From Deltaproteobacteria bacterium (GTDB lineage: Bacteria > Desulfobacterota > Syntrophobacteria > Syntrophobacterales > Syntrophobacteraceae): a DNA stretch of 64,000 bases. A program made the translations under genes and the position numbers. Below the pieces are notes generated by a model. That model ran no database searches. It had not been told where the DNA came from and was given only the letters and a program-made list of their open reading frames with translations. The stretch covers positions 186,001 through 250,000 of the forward strand of contig JAAYVE010000029.1 of the NCBI GenBank assembly GCA_012517315.1. The letters run 5' to 3'. Position 1 is the first letter of the stretch, and the number at the start of each line of letters is the position of its first letter. Positions 21,135-30,886 of the stretch are shown here, in pieces.

Positions 21135-23399
21135 ATGACGGATCTCGGACAGAGCAGTGCAAAGGAACCATCTAAACCCCGGTCCTTAACGGGTTCTTCG
21201 GGGAAGAAGCGAATGGCCTTGGTTCGGCGCGAACCTCCTTTGCGCCTCACGGCCAACGCCCTGGTCGTTCTCAAGAAGCGCTATCTCAGAAAGGACGAAC
21301 GAAACAAGCCCATCGAGACTCCTGAGGAGCTTTTTTGGCGGGTGGCCAGAGCCATCGCGGAGGCTGACGCTTTCTTTGAGGGTCCCGAGAAGGTGGAGGA
21401 GACTGCCGAGCGGTTTTACCGCCTGATGGTTTCCCTGGATTTCATGCCCAATTCCCCGACGCTGATGAATGCGGGGCGTCCCTTGGGCCAGTTGTCTGCA
21501 TGCTTCGTGCTTCCCGTAGATGATTCCATCGACAGCATCTTCGAAGCGATCAAGCATGCGGCCATGATTCACAAGAGCGGCGGCGGCACGGGCTTTTCAT
21601 TCTCCAGGATTCGCCCCGAGAAGGACAAGGTGCTCTCCACCCAGGGAGTGGCCAGCGGTCCCGTGAGTTTCATGACCGTATTCGATACGGCGACGGAGAC
21701 GGTCAAGCAGGGGGGAACGCGTCGCGGCGCCAACATGGGCATTCTCCGCATCGACCACCCGGACATCGAGCGCTTCATCACCTGCAAGACGGACAACGAT
21801 CGCCTCAACAACTTCAATATTTCCGTTGCGGTGACGGACGCCTTCATGGAAGCGGTGCAGAAGGACGAGGCGTATGACCTCATCAACCCCCGCACCATGG
21901 AACCCGTGAAAAGGCTGCCCGCAAGGGAGGTGTTTGACAAGATCGTCCAGTCGGCGTGGAAGAACGGAGAACCGGGGATCATCTTTCTGGACGCCATGAA
22001 CCGGGACAATCCCACTCCTCTCGTGGGCCGGATCGAAAGCACGAACCCTTGCGGGGAACAGCCCCTTCTACCCTATGAATCGTGCAATCTCGGCTCCATC
22101 AACTTGGCCAACATGGTGGACGACGGCAGGATCGTCTACCCGCATCTGAAAGAAGTGGTATGGGAGGCTGTCCATTTCCTGGACAACGTCATCGAGGTCA
22201 ATCGGTACCCTTTGTCCAAGATCGAGGAAATGACCCGGGGCAACAGAAAGATCGGTCTTGGAGTGATGGGCTTCGCCGACCTGCTCATCGCCCTAAGAAT
22301 CCCCTATAATTCGGAGGAAGCGGTCCAGACGGCCGACGACATCATGTCTTTCATTCAGAGGGAAAGTAAGGCCGCTTCGGCCAAGCTGGGAGAGAGCCGG
22401 GGGAATTTCCTCAACTACACGGGGTCCATATATGACCGGCCTGAAACCCCTTTCATGCGCAATGCCACCACCACGACCATCGCCCCCACGGGCACAATCA
22501 GCATCATCGCCGGCTGTTCCAGCGGCATCGAACCCGTGTTTGCCATCAGCTTCGTGCGCAAGGTCCTGGACAACCAGGAACTGCTGGAAGTCCATCCCAT
22601 CTTTGAGAAGATCTCCAGGGAAAAGGGCTTCTACTCCGAATCCCTTATGAAGAAGATTGCCGAGAAAGGGAGCATCGGAGACTTCGAGGAAATTCCGGAA
22701 GATGTGCGCCGGGTGTTCGTGGTCTCCCATGATGTGAGTCCTGAATGGCACATCCGTATTCAGGGCGCGTTTCAAAGGCACACCGACAACGCCGTGAGCA
22801 AGACGATCAATTTTCCCAACAACGCTACTCCGCAAGACGTTCACGACGCCTATCTCCTGGCCTATTCCCTCGGATGCAAGGGGCTGACCATTTACCGGGA
22901 CGGCAGCCGGGATGTGCAGGTCCTCAACATCCAGCGAAAACCTCAATACCCCCAGGTGGAACCCAGACCCCGTCCCGATCGCACCACCGGTGTCACCGAG
23001 CGAATCAACACAGGGTGCGGAAAACTGTATGTTACAATCAACTCCGACGAATATGGGTTCTGTGAGGTTTTCGCCCAGATGGGCAAGGCTGGCGGTTGTG
23101 CCTATTCCCAGATCGAAGCCACCAGCCGTTTGATTTCACTGGCACTGAGGTCGGGTGTCAAGGTCGAATCCATCATCAAGCAGCTCATGGGTATCCGCTG
23201 CCCGTCACCGGTTTGGCAGAACGGGACACAGGTGGTTTCCTGTTCCGATGCCATCGCACAGGTGCTCAATCACTACGCGGATGCGAACATCACCACCGTA
23301 AAAGACGAAATGGGCGCCTGCCCGGACTGCGGGGCAGCGGTGGAGCACGAGGGGGGCTGCATTGTTTGCCGCTCTTGCGGATTCTCACGCTGCAGCTGA
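21135..23399 (+). CDS. nrdJ: adenosylcobalamin-dependent ribonucleotide reductase (class II)
   Basis: This 754-residue enzyme reduces ribonucleotides to deoxyribonucleotides using B12, independent of oxygen. The motif [18 protein letters not shown] contains the catalytic Asn/Cys/Glu set, PTLMNAG and [11 protein letters not shown] hold a redox Cys, and [10 protein letters not shown] lies in the C-terminal third. The C-terminus has a zinc ribbon ([23 protein letters not shown]) with extra cysteines that deliver electrons to the active site. Some residues ([15 protein letters not shown]) are typical of NrdJ rather than NrdA. It has its own promoter and is not linked to other dNTP genes. Confidence 0.95.
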   Translation: MTDLGQSSAKEPSKPRSLTGSSGKKRMALVRREPPLRLTANALVVLKKRYLRKDERNKPIETPEELFWRVARAIAEADAFFEGPEKVEETAERFYRLMVSLDFMPNSPTLMNAGRPLGQLSACFVLPVDDSIDSIFEAIKHAAMIHKSGGGTGFSFSRIRPEKDKVLSTQGVASGPVSFMTVFDTATETVKQGGTRRGANMGILRIDHPDIERFITCKTDNDRLNNFNISVAVTDAFMEAVQKDEAYDLINPRTMEPVKRLPAREVFDKIVQSAWKNGEPGIIFLDAMNRDNPTPLVGRIESTNPCGEQPLLPYESCNLGSINLANMVDDGRIVYPHLKEVVWEAVHFLDNVIEVNRYPLSKIEEMTRGNRKIGLGVMGFADLLIALRIPYNSEEAVQTADDIMSFIQRESKAASAKLGESRGNFLNYTGSIYDRPETPFMRNATTTTIAPTGTISIIAGCSSGIEPVFAISFVRKVLDNQELLEVHPIFEKISREKGFYSESLMKKIAEKGSIGDFEEIPEDVRRVFVVSHDVSPEWHIRIQGAFQRHTDNAVSKTINFPNNATPQDVHDAYLLAYSLGCKGLTIYRDGSRDVQVLNIQRKPQYPQVEPRPRPDRTTGVTERINTGCGKLYVTINSDEYGFCEVFAQMGKAGGCAYSQIEATSRLISLALRSGVKVESIIKQLMGIRCPSPVWQNGTQVVSCSDAIAQVLNHYADANITTVKDEMGACPDCGAAVEHEGGCIVCRSCGFSRCS

Positions 23400-23459
23400 C
23401 GCTGTGTCTTTTACGTGGTTCGACGAAGGGTCTCGCCTGCCGCACGCACTGTGATGTCC

Positions 23460-24152
23460 ATGATCCAGCCCCACAACTGGGATTTATCCCCTGGCGAGGC
23501 CAAGCTTCTTCAGTGCGACTTGGCGACGCGTGTGCGGTTTCAGCCTCTGCCCCGTCATTTCCGTGTCCTTGGGGCTTCGGATATCGGATATGCCAAGTCA
23601 TGCGACAAGCTGGTCGCCGTAGTGGTCACCTTCACATGGCCTGATCTGAGTTCTCTTGAAGCCGTATACGAGGTTGCGACCGCTCGGTTCCCATACGTCC
23701 CCGGCCTTTTGTCCTTCCGGGAAGCCCCGGCACTCATTGCGGCTTTTGAGAAGCTGAGGGATCCCCCTGAGGTTCTGTTGTGCGACGGCCAGGGGATTGC
23801 ACACCCAAGGCGGTTTGGGCTGGCTTCCCATGTGGGCCTTTGCCTGGGCGTTCCAACGGTGGGTTGCGCCAAGAGAAGGCTTTGCGGTGAGCACGGCACG
23901 CTGCGGCCCGAGCGGGGCTCCTCCACGCCGCTCATGTTGAACGATGAGGAAGTGGGTTGCGTGCTGCGTTCGCGTGACGGCGTCAAGCCCATCTATGTTT
24001 CACCCGGGCACCTGGCTGACGTGAGCAGTTCCGTGGAACTCGTGACCGCTTGTCTCAGGCGCTTTCGGATTCCGGAACCCCTCCGCAGGGCTCACAACCT
24101 TGCTACGGAGTTGAGAAGAAGACTGGCTTCTTCATATGCGGGCCCGTCTTGA
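23460..24152 (+). CDS. nfi: deoxyinosine endonuclease V
   Basis: This 230-residue nuclease nicks DNA one base past deoxyinosine, starting alkylated/deaminated base repair. Catalytic residues are visible at Asp41 (GASDIGYAK), Glu88 (YVPGLLSFREAP, the substrate wedge being the YVPG loop) and Asp109 (CDGQGIAHPRRFG, LASHVGL). The start is uncertain: ATG at 23460 or 23454, or GTG at 23415; I prefer an ATG just ahead of the conserved region. It follows nrdJ by ~60 bases and may be cotranscribed. Confidence 0.93.
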   Translation: MIQPHNWDLSPGEAKLLQCDLATRVRFQPLPRHFRVLGASDIGYAKSCDKLVAVVVTFTWPDLSSLEAVYEVATARFPYVPGLLSFREAPALIAAFEKLRDPPEVLLCDGQGIAHPRRFGLASHVGLCLGVPTVGCAKRRLCGEHGTLRPERGSSTPLMLNDEEVGCVLRSRDGVKPIYVSPGHLADVSSSVELVTACLRRFRIPEPLRRAHNLATELRRRLASSYAGPS

Positions 24153-24266
24153 CCCGTCTCCATGCCCCCCGGCACATCGCCACGATGGACAGGAAATGTC
24201 CCTCCCAGTCCGCCCCTGAAGACTTCGAAAGGAAGACGGGATGGACATCGCTTACGGGGGCGGGTA

Positions 24267-24527
24267 TCAGAATGAGACAGCGGCCGCATACAGGTCGGGG
24301 CAGAATATGGCACCGACGAGAGCCAGGCAACGGTCCCTGTCCTCCGCCCATCTGGCCTTTGACCAGCTGTGCGGTGCGAAGGCATTGCAATCACCGCAGG
24401 AAAAGTTCTCCCAACCGTTGAAGACAGCGCAGTTCAGACATCGGTCGTAATGGCTGCAAAGAAATCTTCGGTTCAGGGAATGAACACTGGACGCTCTTGG
24501 GGCTTTGACCGGATTGGGGCAATTCAT
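24267..24527 (-). CDS. small cysteine-rich protein
   Basis: This 86-residue protein starts at the ATG at 24527, seven bases after GGAGG. It has cysteines in FLCSHYDRCLNCAVFN and NFSCGDCNAF plus two later single Cys. The spacing suggests a zinc or Fe-S knuckle. I recognise no family with certainty. It lies convergent to endonuclease V and divergent from the EVE gene. Confidence 0.6.
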   Translation of the reverse strand: MNCPNPVKAPRASSVHSLNRRFLCSHYDRCLNCAVFNGWENFSCGDCNAFAPHSWSKARWAEDRDRCLALVGAIFCPDLYAAAVSF

Positions 24528-24655
24528 GAAAAAACCTCCGTGGTGCCGGGAATCGCAAAAAGAAATGAACATCCATACTTGCCCATATGATCGGCACCCA
24601 CGAGCCTTGCCATGAGCACGTTGTTCCGGGACCACTCGAGATACGGAGGAACAAA

Positions 24656-25150
24656 GTGGGAAGACCCCGACATTGGTTGTTCAAATCAGACCCGGAGGAA
24701 TTCTCCGTAGAGGACCTTAAGGCCGCGCCCGGCCGGACAGCCTGCTGGGACGGGGTCAGGAATTATCAGGCGAGAAATTTCTTGAGGGAGGAAATCGGCG
24801 AAGGCGATAGGGTGCTCTTTTATCACAGCCGGAGGCGACCATCCATCGTGGGCGTGGCAAGGGTAGTGAGAGCGGGTTATCCGGATCATACAGCCATGGA
24901 TCCGCAAAACCCCCACTTCGATCCCCGGAGCACCCCTGAAAACCCCCTTTGGTACATGGTGGACATTCGCCTGGAGGCTGTTTTCAAGGAACCTCTGCCC
25001 CTCTCCCTCCTCAGAACCATACCGGAACTGAAGACAATGGCCCTCTTGAGAAAGGGGAACCGATTGTCCGTGCAACCCGTCACCCCGAAAGAATTCGAAA
25101 TGATTCTGCTTCTCGCCCGCAACACACCGGAAAGGACGGTTGAACGATGA
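24656..25150 (+). CDS. EVE-domain protein
   Basis: This 164-residue protein is a single EVE domain (PUA-like): RHWLFKSDPEEFSVEDL, WDGVRNYQARNFL, GDRVLFYHSR, IVGVARVV and WYMVDIRLEAVF. EVE domains read modified bases in DNA or RNA and are related to YTH domains. A GTG start at 24656 follows GGAGGA at ideal spacing and begins at the domain. The ATG of the next gene overlaps the stop (ATGA). Confidence 0.9.
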   Translation: MGRPRHWLFKSDPEEFSVEDLKAAPGRTACWDGVRNYQARNFLREEIGEGDRVLFYHSRRRPSIVGVARVVRAGYPDHTAMDPQNPHFDPRSTPENPLWYMVDIRLEAVFKEPLPLSLLRTIPELKTMALLRKGNRLSVQPVTPKEFEMILLLARNTPERTVER

Positions 25151-25488
25151 GCATCCCCGGCAGGCAAATGCGAACGGCAAAGATGTTCGCACACCACATG
25201 GAACGCATGCATCCCGGAGCAATGGGCGTCGCCCTCATCTTTCTCGACTGCGGCTGCATCCAAGGTGGGCCGTTCGACGCAGAGGGCAACCCCATGGCGC
25301 CCCTCACCCACCTTGGCCAAACGGAAAAGGGAGAAATCAAGGTTTGTGAGGATTGCCTGCGGGACGGGGGGGCTCCCGAAAGGGTGACGGACTCCTCCCT
25401 CATTTTCTTCCGATCCGGTGAAGTGAGCGAGGAGAAGAAGGCGTGGATCGGCAAAAAGATCTTTTCTCAAGGACGGAATGAGATCTGA
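25147..25488 (+). CDS. conserved small protein coupled to EVE gene
   Basis: This 113-residue protein has Cys residues in FLDCGCIQGG and VCEDCLRDGG, a possible zinc site. The rest is mixed hydrophilic with no membrane segment. It overlaps the EVE gene by four bases, so the two are coupled and may act together, for example on modified nucleic acid. I do not recognise the family. Confidence 0.7.
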   Translation: MSIPGRQMRTAKMFAHHMERMHPGAMGVALIFLDCGCIQGGPFDAEGNPMAPLTHLGQTEKGEIKVCEDCLRDGGAPERVTDSSLIFFRSGEVSEEKKAWIGKKIFSQGRNEI

Positions 25489-25579
25489 ATGCCGGCGAAG
25501 AGGACAGGAGGGGCCGGACTACCCTGACCTCCCCTTGGCGGGCACGGACCCTGCCTGCCGAGGGGGGTTCCCGAAGTCT

Positions 25580-26017
25580 CTACGGCCGATTGGTCCCGCT
25601 CATCACCAGTTCGAATGAAGGGGTGACCGGATCGTTGGTCATCACGAGAGTTGTCTTTCTGACACTGCCCTGACAGCTGAGCAGGTTCACTTCGACGCGG
25701 ATCGTTCCCTCCCCACCGGGAGGAATTTCCCGATCGTATCGGGACACGGTGCAGCCTCATTCGGGAGCGATGTCCTCGATGCGAAGGGTTCCATCGCCCA
25801 AGTTCCGTATATGAAAATCATGGCTGATTTCCGTTTGGCCGGAAGCGTAGGCGAAATCAAAAACGGAATGCAGAACCTCCACTGAGGGCACGGCAGTTTT
25901 CCTAAGCCTCGTGGAGGTCTCCTTCGCCATTTGGAGCGGCTCCCCGGCTGTGGCCAACCCGTGGGAGGCCAAGAGGCAAAGGCACAGGAACGGTAAAAGT
26001 TTTGACCACTTGCACAT
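25580..26017 (-). CDS. putative selenocysteine-containing DUF1573 protein (in-frame TGA)
   Basis: The frame from the ATG at 26017 reads through one TGA (25757-25759, codon 87) to a TAG at 25580. It encodes a signal peptide (LLPFLCLCLLASHGLATA) and an Ig-like DUF1573 domain: HSVFDFAYASGQ, FHIRNLGDGTLRIEDIAPE, then U-GCT, SRYDREIPPGGEG, VNLLSCQGSVRKT and MTNDPVTPSFELVMSG. The family motif is CGCT; here the first Cys is TGA, the second is kept. Homology continues smoothly on both sides of the stop. A hairpin follows 12 bases after the TGA. A nonsense-mutant pseudogene is the main alternative. Confidence 0.72.
25728..25744 (-). promoter_or_regulatory. candidate bacterial SECIS hairpin (DUF1573 gene)
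   Basis: In the mRNA, TCCCGA-TACGA-TCGGGA forms a perfect 6-bp stem with a 5-base loop containing one G, beginning 12 bases after the TGA. Bacterial SECIS elements lie at this distance inside the coding sequence. Confidence 0.55.
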
Positions 26018-26908
26018 GGGAACACCCTTTTTCCGACATGTTTGATTTCCGTGATTGAGTTTCTGACCATCAAATGACTTGTCCCCCGATGCCCCCACAT
26101 CCTCCTGACGGCCTTCGCCGCGTAATTTTTATTCTCCTGCCGGCGAGTCGTGATCGATCAAACCGTCCCATCCCGGCTTCCACAAAAGCAATCATCGGCT
26201 CTCCCCTCCTCCACCTTAAAGAATTGTGTCAGCCGATTCCTTCATGTTCGCTGAGGGAAATGTGAGGGAGGGGATGCCTCAGGGTCGGCTCCGTCCGCCG
26301 CGGACAGCTCCGGGTCGTGTCCAAGGGTGTTCCAAGACTAAAACGGGGGTCAAATGGGGACTGCGAGGAGACTTCCTTGCAATGGCAACGTGAAGATGAT
26401 CCAAGGGCATGCAACGGCCACGAAAACCCCGTGACACTGTAAAAATGAACTGCGTGGCCCGTTTACCTCTTCGCGACCTTGGCAGGGGAATCAATGGGCG
26501 TCGATTGCCTGGCCAGGGTCAGGTCCATCCAGAGTCCCATCGATCAGGCATCCGTACGATGGTCGAGACGCCGGGGTCCTCTCTGGCAACGGAACCGGCC
26601 TCTTCAATTCCTCCTTGGAAATACCCGCTTTTTGTGTCTGCCGGGGGGATCGGTTTTTTGGCTCCGCATCAAGTGGGGTATAGGGCGGCGGAGTTTCTGT
26701 GAAAAAGTCACGATCGTCCAGAACAAAACTGCTGAAAAAGCCCAGAAACCGGGGATCTCGACAGGGCAAGGAACGACGCTTTCCGTCCCTGATGCCCTGT
26801 CTCTCCCCGTTTCGATGATGCGCGCCCCTTTTTCAACCTCCCGCCTGCCGAAGGAAAAAAGAGGAGCATCCGTAACGGCACCGGGAACGCATTCCCATCT
26901 TCCCTGGG
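26018..26908. other. long intergenic gap
   Basis: I see no gene here on either strand. Frames are open only in high-GC patches and none has a start signal with a protein-like sequence. It may hold the promoter for the DUF1573 gene near 26030-26100. Confidence 0.4.
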
Positions 26909-27271
26909 TCAATCAGACGGGTTCTCCTTTTCCAACTCGGCGAGACGCTGGCGGATCGCTCCCAATTCCCCTTCCAGGCTCGAGGCGTATGCCCGCAGGT
27001 GCTCGAGTTCAGATTGGGAGGACCATGGGCCCTGAACGCCCCAGCCGCCGTAGGGGCCCATCCAACCTCCATAGGGTACCCTGGCCCACCCGGGCATTCC
27101 GGTGGCGAAGTACCAGTTCCTCCAACCCCTACCGAAAGCTCGCCCAAAGCCACCGCCTCCCCACAAACGCCCCCGGGGACCCCAGCCCGTCCCTGCTCCT
27201 GCACACCATCCTCTTCCCCATCCTGTCATGGGACCCATTCCCATTGGTCCTGTCCTGTCGCCTCCTGGCAT
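26909..27271 (-). CDS. DUF5320 Gly/Trp-rich protein
   Basis: This 120-residue protein starts at the ATG at 27271 after AAAGGAG. The N-terminal MPGGDRTGPMGMGPMTG and a run of Gly, Arg, Trp and Pro are diagnostic of DUF5320. The last ~35 residues form a coiled coil (LEHLRAYASSLEGELGAIRQ). Such proteins are common in anaerobes next to NifX/NifB-type and dinitrogenase cofactor-binding proteins, but no such neighbour is present here. Function unknown. Confidence 0.85.
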   Translation of the reverse strand: MPGGDRTGPMGMGPMTGWGRGWCAGAGTGWGPRGRLWGGGGFGRAFGRGWRNWYFATGMPGWARVPYGGWMGPYGGWGVQGPWSSQSELEHLRAYASSLEGELGAIRQRLAELEKENPSD

Positions 27272-27633
27272 GATTTGACTCCTTTCCTGTTGAGACATCT
27301 GTCCGACATGGCGTTAACGCCCAATGAAACGCTGAGGGCAAAGAAAATGCCAGGCGGACATCTCATCGCAAATGGGCCACCCAGGAGAACACGACGGAAT
27401 CCTCACCCGGCGTCCGTCCCAGATCCCATGGTGCAGAATGCACCAAAAAAGCACAAGATGCGGAACAAATCGCCTCTCCCCTGAGTAGCACCTTGAGGGT
27501 TTGCGCACAGCCGGGAAGGAAGCGAGGGGTATGGGCAACCCCAGCAGAAAACGGCATCCGGTCCCTATTTTTCCACTTAGCGAACGGAACCCTCCCATCA
27601 AGACGAGAGGGTGCAGACCAGATAGGGTAGACG
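27272..27633. other. intergenic gap
   Basis: No gene seen. The stretch separates two small minus-strand genes; I found no riboswitch consensus or strong terminator. Confidence 0.4.
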
Positions 27634-27894
27634 TCACTTTTTGGGGGACACCAAACGTCCGTCGATGTTTGATGGCCCTCCGCACTCCGGGATGTAACAA
27701 GTCACGTTCCTGAAATCGCACTTGGCCTTACACTCTGGGCACACTTCGGGAACTCTTGCCGCCGTGATGATGAATCCGCAGCTCTCGCATTCCCAATACG
27801 TCAGGCCGCACTCAGGGCAAATGTCCCCGGTGAACCCGCCCGACTCCGTGTAACCGCAGTGGGCGCAGACCCACTCTTCCCTCTTGGTTTCCAT
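27634..27894 (-). CDS. double zinc-ribbon/rubredoxin-like protein
   Basis: This 86-residue protein has six CxxC-like knuckles or single Cys: WVCAHCGYTE, ICPECGLTYWECESCGF, VCPECKAKC and a final CYIPECGG. The first four resemble the rubredoxin-type iron or zinc site of rubrerythrin tails, without a rubrerythrin diiron domain. It might carry electrons or bind metal. ATG at 27894 follows AGGAGG. It stands alone. Confidence 0.78.
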   Translation of the reverse strand: METKREEWVCAHCGYTESGGFTGDICPECGLTYWECESCGFIITAARVPEVCPECKAKCDFRNVTCYIPECGGPSNIDGRLVSPKK

Positions 27895-28010
27895 AAATAA
27901 TGCTCCTCCTTTCCTGGAATTGCTCAGGCCAGGCTGAGCCGTAAGGCTTTCATGACTGCTTCCGACAAGATGGAAATCCGGAAGCGACCCATGGAATCCC
28001 TTCGGGGGAA

Positions 28011-28700
28011 TCAGTCTGCTGGATGCTTCAAGTAGCGGTAATAACTCTCATACTGAAATACTGCGGCCAGGGGGTTATGGCCGAGAAGCCTGTCCTTTAC
28101 GGCTAGGACTGTGCATGGGGCTTCAGAGTTTTGAAAGAAAAGGGAATCATGCCCCACGCACAGACCGAGGAGCACGTTGAACTGTGACCGGCAACGATTG
28201 GCGATGAGGGCCTGCAGAACCGGATTGCACATGGACTCGAAGCTATCGCGGCTGATCTGCTGGTCACGTGTCAGTTGGAGGAATTCCTTGGATACTCTTC
28301 CCACTTTGCAGACAATGGAGAGGACATGGAGCCCGTGTTTCTTGAAGATTTCCTCCACCACGGCAGCCTCGCGGCGGAGTCCGACGCAAAACACAAGAGC
28401 GATCCGCTCGAAATGCATCCGCTTGGCAAATTCCATCACTTCAACAAGGCGCGGTTTGACGGGGCGCACCTGCCCATAGCCTCGCTCCTTGAACCCGTAG
28501 CCCTCCGCTTCTTGGATGGAAGCCTGACGGGCAAATTCCAGGGTTTCGGGATCCTTCATTTTCTCCGCGGCCTCGTTCACCAGATCACGATGGCGCAACG
28601 ACGGACAGTCTTCAGGCGCCTTCCCCTTTTCTTTGCGGCAGAATCTTTCGGACCAATCGTAAGGACAGGATGCACAATGCGGATTCACTGGGTTCTCCAT
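28011..28700 (-). CDS. DUF1847 protein
   Basis: This 229-residue protein starts at the ATG at 28700. Conserved features of DUF1847 are HCASCPYDWSERFC with four Cys-type ligands near the N-terminus, a long helix (LVNEAAEKMKD), FERIALVFCVGLRREAAVV, CNPVLQALIAN and NVLLGLCVGHDSLFF. The family is common in anaerobes and is probably metal-binding; its function is not established. It lies upstream of the rubredoxin-like gene on the same strand. Confidence 0.88.
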   Translation of the reverse strand: MENPVNPHCASCPYDWSERFCRKEKGKAPEDCPSLRHRDLVNEAAEKMKDPETLEFARQASIQEAEGYGFKERGYGQVRPVKPRLVEVMEFAKRMHFERIALVFCVGLRREAAVVEEIFKKHGLHVLSIVCKVGRVSKEFLQLTRDQQISRDSFESMCNPVLQALIANRCRSQFNVLLGLCVGHDSLFFQNSEAPCTVLAVKDRLLGHNPLAAVFQYESYYRYLKHPAD

Positions 28701-28957
28701 GGGTGTCGTCTCCGGTTCAAGAAAGGCCTTTCCAATGCAACTCCCCGTGTTTAGATCTGCCGCGGCCAAACATTGCCGGTGACGACCGCCTCATCCCTCG
28801 TCCCTGCGAGAACATGGGGGGCTTGCCCCCCGGCTCTCCCGGCCGACGAGAGGAAGAGGGTTTCAGAATAGGGAGATGCTGCCAGGATGAGTGTGGGCGG
28901 AGCCATTTGGGGGAGGCCGGTGGGGCGACCCCTTGCGAAGCTGAGCGCCTCAATTGT

Positions 28958-30100
28958 TCACTTGGGGAGGAATACGGTGAAAGTCGTTCCGCGACGGGGT
29001 TCGCTCGCTACCAACACGCGACCTCCGTGTCCCTCCACGATGGCCTTCACGGTTGCAAGCCCCAGACCGTGCCCCTCCGTCCCCTTGGCATTGGGTCCCC
29101 TGTGGAAGATTTCGAACACATGCGGCAGATCTTCCGGCCCGATCCCGATCCCTTCGTCTTGGACACTCACCACGACTTCGTCCTGGGTTTCGTGGGCGGA
29201 CACAGTAACCCTTGCACCGCTCGGCGAGAATTTCAAGGCGTTGTCCAAAAGGTTTGCAAACACTCTCCGCAGCTTGTGGGCGTCCGCCTCGATGACCGGA
29301 AGCATCTCCTCGATTCTCATGGTCAATTCAATCCCCTTTTGATCGGCCCTCGCCCGATAGACCTGGAAAAGCTCCTCGAGTTCGCTGTCGAGGGAGGTAG
29401 CACTGAAGTTCAGTTTCATGTTTCCCGTTTCCAGCCGGGAAAACTCCAGGAAGTCGTCCACGAGAGATTCCAGTTTTGCCGCCTCCCTCGTGAGGATTTC
29501 GAGGTTCTTCACCCGCTTTTCCAGATTGGTGTCCGCAACATCCCTCAAGAGCCGAAGACCGATGCCGTGGATGCCCGTGAGGGAGGATCTCATGTCGTGG
29601 GCGAACATGGAGATGATGTTGGCCCTCTCCCTCTCCAGGTTTTTTAGATCGCTGATATCTACGAAGGTCTCTACGCCGCCGATCAGTTCCCCGCTTTCCC
29701 GGAAGATCCCTGCGGTGCCCATTCTCACGGGAACGACCTTGCCTTCTTTGTCGTGTATGATGGTCTCGAGTTGGACGAAGGGTTTGCGCTGATTGATGAC
29801 TGCCTTCAATGGACAGTCGACACCGCACATCCCCCCCTGCAGGATATGTCCACAATACATGCCCATGACCTCCGAGGCCGAATAGCCTGTGATCTTTTCG
29901 GCCCATGGACTGAATTCGACGATTCTCAGGTCGGGGCTGAGGGCGACCACACCCACGGGCATGCTCTTGACCATGGATCTACAAAAGACCAGATCGTCTT
30001 CCAGCTGCTGGCAAGGGTCTTCACCCTCCTGAACATCTCCCCGCCTCCGTCCCTCTTTTTCCCACACTCTCCGGAGCTGATCTCCCTTGATTTTTCCCAC
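28958..30100 (-). CDS. PAS-domain sensor histidine kinase
   Basis: This 380-residue cytoplasmic kinase has one PAS domain (~40-150) with a Cys-containing segment (MYCGHILQGGMCGVDCPL), as in many deltaproteobacterial redox or Fe-S-like PAS sensors. The phosphoacceptor helix is IISMFAHDMRSSLTGIHG. The ATPase domain shows LLDNALKFSPSG, VQDEGIGIG and GHGLGLATVKAI. There is no receiver, transmembrane segment or adjacent response regulator. Confidence 0.9.
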   Translation of the reverse strand: MGKIKGDQLRRVWEKEGRRRGDVQEGEDPCQQLEDDLVFCRSMVKSMPVGVVALSPDLRIVEFSPWAEKITGYSASEVMGMYCGHILQGGMCGVDCPLKAVINQRKPFVQLETIIHDKEGKVVPVRMGTAGIFRESGELIGGVETFVDISDLKNLERERANIISMFAHDMRSSLTGIHGIGLRLLRDVADTNLEKRVKNLEILTREAAKLESLVDDFLEFSRLETGNMKLNFSATSLDSELEELFQVYRARADQKGIELTMRIEEMLPVIEADAHKLRRVFANLLDNALKFSPSGARVTVSAHETQDEVVVSVQDEGIGIGPEDLPHVFEIFHRGPNAKGTEGHGLGLATVKAIVEGHGGRVLVASEPRRGTTFTVFLPK

Positions 30101-30228
30101 GGTGTCCCCCAGTCAATTCCTGAAAACGGTGCGTCGACTCTCCCACACGGGGCTCCACGGTCGCTCAAACGCAATTTGGCATGAATCATGCCAAAAATTC
30201 AGTGGATCTGGAGAGACTGACGATGCAC

Positions 30229-30882
30229 TCACCAAGCCCGAGCCCTCCTGGCTCTTACGCGACCGGTGAAGTGTCCCGAGCATAGAAATACGGGATTGAG
30301 GATCACCGGGAAGTGGACTCCGGGTCGAGATGCTTCCGGAACCTCTGTGCGCCTGTGGCGGTTATCACGTCTAGAGCGTGTTCCCAAGCTACTCTCATGG
30401 TTCTTGGGTGAGAAACGACGCGTGGCGGGTGTCTTTCGGTCCGGATCTTCTGAGTTTCCCGCGTCGAAAACGAGGGAGGCACCACTCCGAAGGCGGAAGC
30501 AGCAGGCCGTCTCCTCGGGGTGTTTTGCAGCAGCTTCTTCCAATAGCCCTTCTCCCCGGACCCGATGGACCTTTTCGGAAAGAACGGGCAATCTCTGGAT
30601 GAAATCCCTCAAAGCGGCACCGCCCTTGCTGTCAAGATGGGAAAGCGGCACACAGCAACCGTCCACCGGGAAAAAGCCGATTCTACCCCGGGAAATCCTC
30701 CGGCGGCTCCCATCCTCTCCCATCATTGCGTGCATGCTCCTCGGAATGGACCCACGGGAAAGGGCCATGTTAAATTGTTTGTTATTTCCTAGAGTTTTCG
30801 TCGCTGGTTCCTCAAAGATTTTGCACCATCGAGAGGCCACGACCTCAGGGGATTCTGCGGCCAGGATTCGCAGGGCGTGCAT
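30229..30882 (-). pseudogene. pgl: decayed 6-phosphogluconolactonase
   Basis: The ATG at 30882 sits four bases after the zwf stop with GGAGGG upstream, the usual zwf-pgl arrangement. The first ~130 residues keep the lactonase pattern: SRGSIPRSMHAMM for the SGGSTP loop, FFPVDGCCVPLSHLDSK for VDERCVP-DSN, and EKVHRVRGEGLLEEAA. The active-site motif GxGxDGHTASLFP is missing from this frame, but a trace (GPKDTRHASF) lies in another frame at 30410-30442. The C-terminus is meaningless. Substitutions plus frameshifts indicate loss of function. Confidence 0.72.
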
Positions 30883-30886
30883 TGCT

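Noticed and set aside
26479-27273. Long plus-strand open frame of 264 codons
   Set aside because: Composition is Arg/Ser/Pro-rich without domains, and it lies antisense to the DUF5320 gene.
27480-27600. Possible GEMM-type c-di-GMP riboswitch (TTTGCGCACAGCC stretch)
   Set aside because: The conserved core and pairing pattern are absent.
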